64,000 bases of DNA from Klenkia marina (lineage in GTDB: Bacteria > Actinomycetota > Actinomycetes > Mycobacteriales > Geodermatophilaceae): the NCBI RefSeq assembly GCF_900101025.1, contig NZ_FMUH01000009.1, positions 17,458-81,457 of the forward strand, given 5' to 3'. How positions within the stretch are numbered: the stretch's first letter is position 1; every line of letters starts with the position of its first letter. The translations under genes and the position numbers were made by a program. This document shows positions 58,698 through 64,000 of the stretch, piece by piece. A model generated the notes under the pieces. The model ran no database searches. It had not been told where the DNA came from and saw nothing but the letters and a program-made list of their open reading frames with translations.

Positions 58698-59963
58698 TCA
58701 CGCACACCGGCTACCGAGGGTGATGCCCCGCTGGGCGAGCCAGGGCGCTGGGTTGGTCCGGGTGGCGTACAGGCCACCGACGTGCGTCTCGATGTGCAGG
58801 TGCGGACCGGTGGACTGACCTCTGTTACCGACCTCGGCGATCAGTTCACCGGCCTGGACTGCCTGACCGGCGGTGACGAAGAACTGGTTGATGTGCCCGT
58901 AGAGGGTGATGGTGCCGTCGGGGTGCTGGATGTAGACGGCCAGACCGAACCCGTTGGCTGGGCCGGCGTCCAGGACGATCCCTTCCTCAGGGGCGTAGAT
59001 GGGTGTGCCGATGGGTGCGGCGATGTCGATGCCGTTGTGGTTGGCGCCCCCTCGGGCCCCGTAGCAAGAGGTCACCCGGCCGGCGACCAGATCGCCACCG
59101 GATCCTTCGAGGGTGGCTTGCTGGGCGGCCACGACCCCCTCGGGGTCGTCGATTCCCTGCTCGGCCAAGGCGTTGACCTGCGCAGCCTGAAGTTGCTCCT
59201 GCAGGGTGTCCAGCTCGGCGGCTGCCTGGGTATAGCTGTCCTGGGCGGCCGCCAGCTGGGCGGCCGCTTGGACGTCGGCGGCCTGTGCCGCGGCCAGGGC
59301 GTCCTGCTGTCGTTGGACGGCTTGGCGGGCGACTAGGTCGGCGACCTCCTGCTGGTCTTGTACCTGCTCGAGGACGTCGAGGTCCTCGGCGCGGTGGTCG
59401 GCCAGGACGGCCAGGGTGGTGGCTCGGGACAGGAGGTCGTCGGGGTCGTCGGAGTCCAGGAGCAGTCCGGCCTGGGTGAGGTCCCCGGAGCCCATGAAGG
59501 CCGCGCGCCCGGCTGCAGCCACCTCGGTCTGGGCTTGAGCGGTCTGGGCTTGGGCGGCCAGGGCAGCGGCTGCTGCATCGGCGGCAGCTGCGGCGGCCGT
59601 GTCCAGCTCTACGGTGGCCAGCCGGGTGAGCTCGACGGTGGCCTCGGCTTCGACGGTCGCCTGGTCCAGCTCGGCCTGGGCGGCATCGACTAGACCCTGC
59701 AGGCGCGCTGCCTGCTCCGGGGCGGTTTCCCCAGCTGGTGAAGCTGGCGCGGCCGACGAGACCTCAGGTGCAGCGGCGGGTGGATCGGCTGGTGCCGCTG
59801 CCGCCGCGCCCGGGGGTCCCAGGACGGTCAGTGCGACGAGCGCCCCGATGGTCGCTGCGGTGCTCAGGCGGTGTGCCGTGGCTGGCAGATGGGCGGCGCC
59901 CCCGGCGCGGGAGCCGAGGGGTGTCGAGCGATGTCGCAGGAGGTTCTCGCGCAGGGTCGCCAC
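58698..59963 (-). CDS. secreted coiled-coil M23 peptidase, paralogue
   Basis: 421 residues. Signal peptide around ATIGALVALTVLGPPGAAAA, coiled coil rich in Ala/Gln over residues 75-290, and an M23 domain (NHNGIDIAAPIGTPIY, PHLHIETH). The two peptidases share the whole C-terminal domain (for example VYIQH, YGHIN, LIAEVGNRGQSTGPHLH) and the same domain order, so they arose by tandem duplication. GTG at 59963. Confidence 0.9.
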   Translation of the reverse strand: MATLRENLLRHRSTPLGSRAGGAAHLPATAHRLSTAATIGALVALTVLGPPGAAAAAPADPPAAAPEVSSAAPASPAGETAPEQAARLQGLVDAAQAELDQATVEAEATVELTRLATVELDTAAAAAADAAAAALAAQAQTAQAQTEVAAAGRAAFMGSGDLTQAGLLLDSDDPDDLLSRATTLAVLADHRAEDLDVLEQVQDQQEVADLVARQAVQRQQDALAAAQAADVQAAAQLAAAQDSYTQAAAELDTLQEQLQAAQVNALAEQGIDDPEGVVAAQQATLEGSGGDLVAGRVTSCYGARGGANHNGIDIAAPIGTPIYAPEEGIVLDAGPANGFGLAVYIQHPDGTITLYGHINQFFVTAGQAVQAGELIAEVGNRGQSTGPHLHIETHVGGLYATRTNPAPWLAQRGITLGSRCA

Positions 59964-60159
59964 AGTGGGGCGGGCTCCGTTCTTCCCTTCCGCCTACCGA
60001 GTTAGCTGACGGGTTCGGGCTGGAAGGAGCCCTACTGCAAGCGCAGATTCACCCCAGGAACTCATGGGTCCCCGGTCCCCCGGCCCGGGTGGGCCGGCGG
60101 TTCGGCGGGTCTGCGTGGGGACCCGGGCAGGGTTCGTGGCCCAGGCAGACCCCGCCAAC

Positions 60160-60178
60160 CTACTAGTTCATTTAGTAG
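60160..60178. promoter_or_regulatory. CTACTA/TAGTAG dyad between CopD-CtaG and M23 genes
   Basis: CTACTA-gttcatt-TAGTAG, AT-rich inverted repeat right after the copD-ctaG stop and about 200 bases before the second M23 gene. Could be a terminator or an operator. The stretch 59964-60181 shows no gene. Confidence 0.35.
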
Positions 60179-60181
60179 ACG

Positions 60182-62293
60182 TCACGGTTTGGTCTCGATC
60201 GTTGGGTCGACGTCCTCCAGACGCCCGGGTTCGGGACGGGGGCCGGCTGGTTCCGCTGACCTGTGCGGCCCTGCGCGCCACACCCGCCCGATGGCCAGCA
60301 CGGCAGCGGTGATTCCCAGGAGAAGGGCCAGGACCGCAGCTGTCCGTTGATCATCGAGTGCGGGCCCCCGCCAAGTGGGATCGATCTCAGCCCACCAGGT
60401 GGGAGCAAGGACATCGGGCCACAGCAGCAAGGCAGTGGAGGCCACCGCGTGGAGGGCCGCCCAGATGAGGATCCAACGCACCCGGATCGCGCGGGAGAGC
60501 TTGCTGTCGAACCAGGACCGAACAAGGAGGGCGCCCGCCGCCGAGGTGGCGAGCACGGACACCACGTGGGCAGCGTGCGACCGCAGCGTCAGCTCCAGGA
60601 CCGGTCCGGTCGCGCCCAGGTAGACCACGACCGCGAACACCGCCAGGGCCGGGCCCGGACGACGCAGGAGCTGGGTGACCCGACTGCTGGAGAAGGCCTG
60701 GACCCACTCGGCGGGGCCCCGGTCGTCGCGACCGGAGTCAGGCCTGGCGCCGGCGGGGGCGCAGTACTGCTGGGCGAGCAGCTTGCCTGGGCGGGCCAGG
60801 ACCAGCAGGGCCGACCCGAGCAGGGCCAGCAGCAGGTACTGCAGCATGTGCGCAGGCATCCAGACCTGGGCGTAGCGGGCCAGCCCGCTCGTAGTGGCCA
60901 GCACCATCACCGCCGCCCAGCCCACCAGGCAGGCGGTGCGCCGCGCCGGCCAGGGGCCACCGCGGTGGGTCTGTGCTCGCACCGCCCACAGGTAGGCCGC
61001 CACCCCGACGGCGGTCAGCAGGGGGAACAGGGGGTCGGGGTAGGGCTCCCACAACTGTGTCCACCACCGTCCGCCGACGGGGTCGGGGGGCAGGGCGAAG
61101 CCCAGGGTGTCGAAGGTGCTGCCTTCCTCCTGCCCTGGCCGATCGGTGGGTCGAGGAGTGGGGGTGCGCGACAGCGAGACTGCGATGCCGATGGTGGTGG
61201 CGAAGGCAAGCACTTCACCTGCAGCCAGTCGCCGGAACGCCGTCGGGTTGCCCGCGGCCAGCGCAGGAAGGGTTCGGCGTCGGTGCGCCCAGCCCATCAC
61301 TCCCAGCAGGATCAACGCCGCGGTCTTGGCCAGCACCTGCCGGCCGTAGTCGGTGTCGATCAGGTCGGACAGGTGCGACATGCGGGTGGAAGCAGTGAGC
61401 ATCCCGCTGACGGCGACCAGGCCGACCAAGACGGGTGCCGCTGTGCTGAACCGGGTGGACGCGGCCGCCAGCACCCCTGGAGGAACTCGCCGGATGAGCA
61501 GCAGCGCAAGCACCCCCCCTGCCCACGCCAGGACCCCGACGATGTGCAGAGCGAGGCCGGACACCGCGGCCTGGTGGCTACCCGATCCAGCCGCGTGCCC
61601 GGTGAACACCGGTGGAAGGCTTGCCAACAGCGCGACCAGCAGAAGCGCCAGGCTGCCGCCGGTGGTCAGGACCCGCCGGGCGCCGATGACCACCGCGGCG
61701 GTCAAGACCACGACCATGGCCTGGGCTTGGCCCTGCGGGATGGTGGTCACGAACGACCACAGCCCTCGGCCGCTGACCGACTGCAGGTCGGTGCCCAGGA
61801 AGTCAGCCAGCTGCAGCGGAGCCAAGATGGCTGCGCTCAGGCTCCAGATCGCGCCCGGCCACGCGGCCAGCCGCGTCCAGCGGTGGCCGGCCACGCTCAT
61901 CCGCTGATGGCCAGGGGCCAGCAAAGCGGCGGCGAGCAGGCACCCCGCGGTGGCCACCGCGGCCAAGTCGCTGAGGACCTTGACGGCGGGGATGGCCCCG
62001 GTCACCGCGGCAGAGGCGGTCGGCAGACCTGGCAGGGCGACGGGGGCCAAGGACCCGGAGGTTGCCAGCAGTGCTACGGCGACACCGACACCCAGGGCTG
62101 CAGCCACCGTGACCACCACCAGCAACGCGGGGCGGCTGGTCAGCTCCGCGAGCCCCCGCCGGACCGTCCCGCTGAGCCCTGGGTCTGTCGGAGATCCCTT
62201 TCGCGCAGGACCGCCGCCGATGCTCGCCGCAAGGCGCGCGGAGCCCGCAGGCGTGGGACGGGTGGAGGTGGGCTCGTCAGGTGCCGGTGTCAC
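60182..62293 (-). CDS. CopD-CtaG fusion: copper import/resistance and cytochrome oxidase assembly membrane protein
   Basis: 703 residues. The first half has about nine membrane helices with the CopD pattern (GHAAGSGSHQAAVSGLALHI, DTDYGRQVLAKTAALILLGV). The second half fits CtaG/caa3 assembly proteins (YAQVWMPAHMLQYLLLALLG, VLELTLRSHAAHVVSVLAT), with conserved His that could bind copper or heme. Such fusions are usual in actinobacteria. It probably moves copper to the oxidase whose subunit I gene is next to copC. GTG start overlaps the copC stop (GTGA). Confidence 0.88.
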   Translation of the reverse strand: MTPAPDEPTSTRPTPAGSARLAASIGGGPARKGSPTDPGLSGTVRRGLAELTSRPALLVVVTVAAALGVGVAVALLATSGSLAPVALPGLPTASAAVTGAIPAVKVLSDLAAVATAGCLLAAALLAPGHQRMSVAGHRWTRLAAWPGAIWSLSAAILAPLQLADFLGTDLQSVSGRGLWSFVTTIPQGQAQAMVVVLTAAVVIGARRVLTTGGSLALLLVALLASLPPVFTGHAAGSGSHQAAVSGLALHIVGVLAWAGGVLALLLIRRVPPGVLAAASTRFSTAAPVLVGLVAVSGMLTASTRMSHLSDLIDTDYGRQVLAKTAALILLGVMGWAHRRRTLPALAAGNPTAFRRLAAGEVLAFATTIGIAVSLSRTPTPRPTDRPGQEEGSTFDTLGFALPPDPVGGRWWTQLWEPYPDPLFPLLTAVGVAAYLWAVRAQTHRGGPWPARRTACLVGWAAVMVLATTSGLARYAQVWMPAHMLQYLLLALLGSALLVLARPGKLLAQQYCAPAGARPDSGRDDRGPAEWVQAFSSSRVTQLLRRPGPALAVFAVVVYLGATGPVLELTLRSHAAHVVSVLATSAAGALLVRSWFDSKLSRAIRVRWILIWAALHAVASTALLLWPDVLAPTWWAEIDPTWRGPALDDQRTAAVLALLLGITAAVLAIGRVWRAGPHRSAEPAGPRPEPGRLEDVDPTIETKP

Positions 62294-62946
62294 GCCCGGC
62301 GGCGGCGAACGAGGGCGTACCCGCCGATTCCCAGGACGGCGATCAGCGCGAGGATCCCGCCCACCAGACCGCCGGAGATTCCGCTGTCGTCCTGGGCAGC
62401 TGCGGTCTCTACTGCCGACCCACCCTCGCCCTTGATCGACGCGGACCGGGAGGACTCCGCGGGGAGCGCCGCGCTGTCTGAGGTTGCCGCAGCGCTGCTG
62501 CTGGGCAGCTCGACCGGTGTGTAGGTGAAGCCGTAGGTGCCCTGGATCGTGTGCCCGTCGGCGGACACGATCCGGTAGGACACCCCGTAGTCGCCTGCTG
62601 AGGTCATCGCCACGGGTTGGGAGACCACGTCACCGCTGACGGTGGGGTCGGCGGTGACCACGTCGGCGCCGGTGGGGTCCAAGACGGCAATCTGGGCGAA
62701 CCCGGGCTGCACTCCGTCGGAGAAGGTGAGCTCCAGGGCGTCAGCCACGTCGGTGACTGTGCTGTCGACCGCGGGGTTCGCCGACTCCAGGTCGCTGTGC
62801 GCCTGGGCCGGACCGGCTCCTAGCACGACGGCGGTCATCACCGAGGCGATGACGAGCACGCGGTGCCGCAGCCGAGCGCCGGCCATGGCGCGGAGGGCCC
62901 CCTGCCGTCGGCTTGCGCGGGGCGGGGTGGTGGGACGCGGGGACAC
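62290..62946 (-). CDS. copC: CopC-domain copper-binding protein
   Basis: 218 residues from GTG 62946 after AGGAG; a longer frame to 63069 exists but reads as noise. Signal peptide ending GAGPAQA, then AHSDLESANPAVDSTV: His is the first mature residue, as needed for the Cu(II) histidine brace. Later SADGHTIQGTYGFTYTP is the conserved CopC end with the second His. C-terminal membrane helix and Arg tail keep it anchored. Feeds copper to the CopD-CtaG protein. Confidence 0.9.
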   Translation of the reverse strand: MSPRPTTPPRASRRQGALRAMAGARLRHRVLVIASVMTAVVLGAGPAQAHSDLESANPAVDSTVTDVADALELTFSDGVQPGFAQIAVLDPTGADVVTADPTVSGDVVSQPVAMTSAGDYGVSYRIVSADGHTIQGTYGFTYTPVELPSSSAAATSDSAALPAESSRSASIKGEGGSAVETAAAQDDSGISGGLVGGILALIAVLGIGGYALVRRRRA

Positions 62947-63049
62947 GAAGGGCTCCTGGGTCGGTGACTGCGCGTGGGTGGGAAGCCCGCCGAAGGGCGC
63001 GTCTTCCACCGTGGTTGTCGCCAATGACGCTGAGTTGGTTCCCCGCGGC

Positions 63050-64000
63050 TCAGGTGGGGTCGGGGTCATTGGCCCCGGCGCGCTTGCCGGTGCCCTCGAG
63101 CACCTCGCTGGCGTAGGTGCCGTGCTTCCCGCCGGCGTGCGCCTCGCGGTCCAGGCGGTCCCTCAGGTGCGGGTAGTGCAGCTCGAACGCCGGCCGCTCG
63201 GACCGGATGCGCGGGATCTCGGTGAAGTTGTGCCGCGGCGGCGGGGACGACGTGGCCCACTCCAGGGAGTTGCCGTGGCCCCACGGGTCATCGCGCAGGG
63301 CCAGCTGGCCGTACTTCCAGGACTTCACCACGTTGTAGAAGAACGGGAGCATCGAGGCACCCAGGATGAACGAGCCGATCGTGGAGATCGTGTTCAGGGT
63401 GGTGAACCCGTCGGTGGGCAGGTAGTCGGCGTACCGGCGGGGCATGCCCTGGTTGCCCAGCCAGTGCTGCACCAAGAAAGTCATGTGGAACCCGATGAAG
63501 GTCAGCCAGAAGTGCACCTTGCCCAGCCGCTCGTCCATCATCCGGCCGCACATCTTGGGGAACCAGAAGTAGATGCCGGCGTAGGCGGCGAACACCACGG
63601 TGCCGAACACCACGTAGTGGAAGTGCGCGACGACGAAATAGCTGTCGTTGAGCTGCCAGTCCAGGGGCGGGGAGGCCAGCAGCACACCGGTCAGCCCACC
63701 GAGCAGGAAGGTGATGAGGAATCCCATCGCGAACAACATCGGGGCCTCGAACGTCAACTGACCGCGCCACATCGTGCCGATCCAGTTGAAGAACTTGATC
63801 CCGGTCGGGACCGCGATCAGGTAGGTCAGGAAGCTGAAGAACGGCAGCAGCACCGCGCCGGTGGCGTACATGTGGTGCGCCCACACCGTCAACGACAGCG
63901 CCCCGATCCCGATGATCGCGAACACCATTCCCTTGTAGCCGAACAACGGCTTGCGGGCGAACACCGGGATGATCTCGGAGATGATCCCGAAGAACGGCAA
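63050..64000 (-). CDS. ctaD: cytochrome c oxidase subunit I, C-terminal part
   Basis: The last 316 residues; the start lies beyond the right window edge. WAHHMYATG carries CuB histidines. [15 protein letters not shown] has the heme a3 and heme a histidines. A hydrophilic C-terminus with [18 protein letters not shown] follows. Heme-copper oxidase core of the aerobic respiratory chain. The adjacency to copC and copD-ctaG suggests a copper-supply unit. Whether it is the main or a second oxidase copy cannot be told here. Confidence 0.95.
   Translation of the reverse strand: MPFFGIISEIIPVFARKPLFGYKGMVFAIIGIGALSLTVWAHHMYATGAVLLPFFSFLTYLIAVPTGIKFFNWIGTMWRGQLTFEAPMLFAMGFLITFLLGGLTGVLLASPPLDWQLNDSYFVVAHFHYVVFGTVVFAAYAGIYFWFPKMCGRMMDERLGKVHFWLTFIGFHMTFLVQHWLGNQGMPRRYADYLPTDGFTTLNTISTIGSFILGASMLPFFYNVVKSWKYGQLALRDDPWGHGNSLEWATSSPPPRHNFTEIPRIRSERPAFELHYPHLRDRLDREAHAGGKHGTYASEVLEGTGKRAGANDPDPT

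Noticed and set aside
60263..62524. 753-codon + strand frame opposite copD-ctaG
   Set aside because: Gln/Gly/Arg-rich and without hydrophobic pattern or motif; a shadow of the membrane protein gene.

Overview
The window is very GC-rich DNA with GTG/TTG starts, stop/start overlaps of the GTGA and ATGA type, an Lsr2 nucleoid protein, an EspR-like regulator and many GC-biased open shadow frames. This points to a high-GC actinobacterium. Gene content would suit a soil or rock-surface family such as Geodermatophilaceae, but the family is not proven from sequence alone. No tRNA, rRNA, CRISPR array or transposase was recognised. Layout: (1) 1-1.9 kb, the 3' part of a CopB-type copper P-type ATPase and a small coupled gene. 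(2) About 2-41 kb, a mosaic conjugative element or plasmid backbone: an ATP-dependent DNA ligase, ParA with a ribbon-helix-helix partner, a replication-initiator-like protein, an EspR-like/ImmA/MAB_1171c/PAP2 module, a type IV secretion operon (10.8-20.6 kb, + strand), a convergent relaxase/MobC pair with a candidate oriT at about 23.5 kb, a PIN-toxin/antitoxin pair, a ParB-like protein with a run of small unknown genes and Lsr2 (25-32 kb). Its right end is an accessory zone: three genes encoding different proteins that each carry a HEPN-like RNxxxH/Rx4H motif (32.6-36.3 kb), coupled to a tyrosine recombinase, then a microprotein with an internal duplication, an unknown protein divergent from a RES-Xre toxin-antitoxin pair, a decayed gene copy and a GNAT. 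(3) 41.3-44.7 kb, a LysR regulator, a uracil-DNA-glycosylase-like protein and a TDT-family exporter. (4) 44.9-49.2 kb, a sulfide/persulfide detoxification operon (CstR-like regulator, rhodaneses, persulfide-dioxygenase/rhodanese fusion, TauE/SafE exporter) plus a small thioredoxin-like gene pair. (5) 49.3-56 kb, an arsenic resistance island (ArsN1-like acetyltransferase, two ArsR, Acr3, three LMW-PTP-type reductases, MFS, flavin monooxygenase). (6) 56-64 kb, a CDF metal exporter, two paralogous secreted M23 peptidases, a CopD-CtaG fusion, CopC and the C-terminal part of cytochrome c oxidase subunit I, so copper genes occur at both ends of the window. The strongest unexplained signal is a family of four about 55-bp intergenic repeats (at about 2.0, 41.25, 44.7 and 56.05 kb), all in the same orientation. 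They sit at the joints between modules (1)/(2), (2)/(3), (3)/(4) and (5)/(6), as if the region was assembled by recombination at these sites. The second is the HEPN trio next to the recombinase, a plausible undescribed defence or abortive-infection locus. How the genes work together: the T4SS, relaxase and oriT would move the element. The par, rep and toxin-antitoxin genes would keep it. The cargo protects the host from copper, arsenic and reactive sulfur, and possibly from phage.
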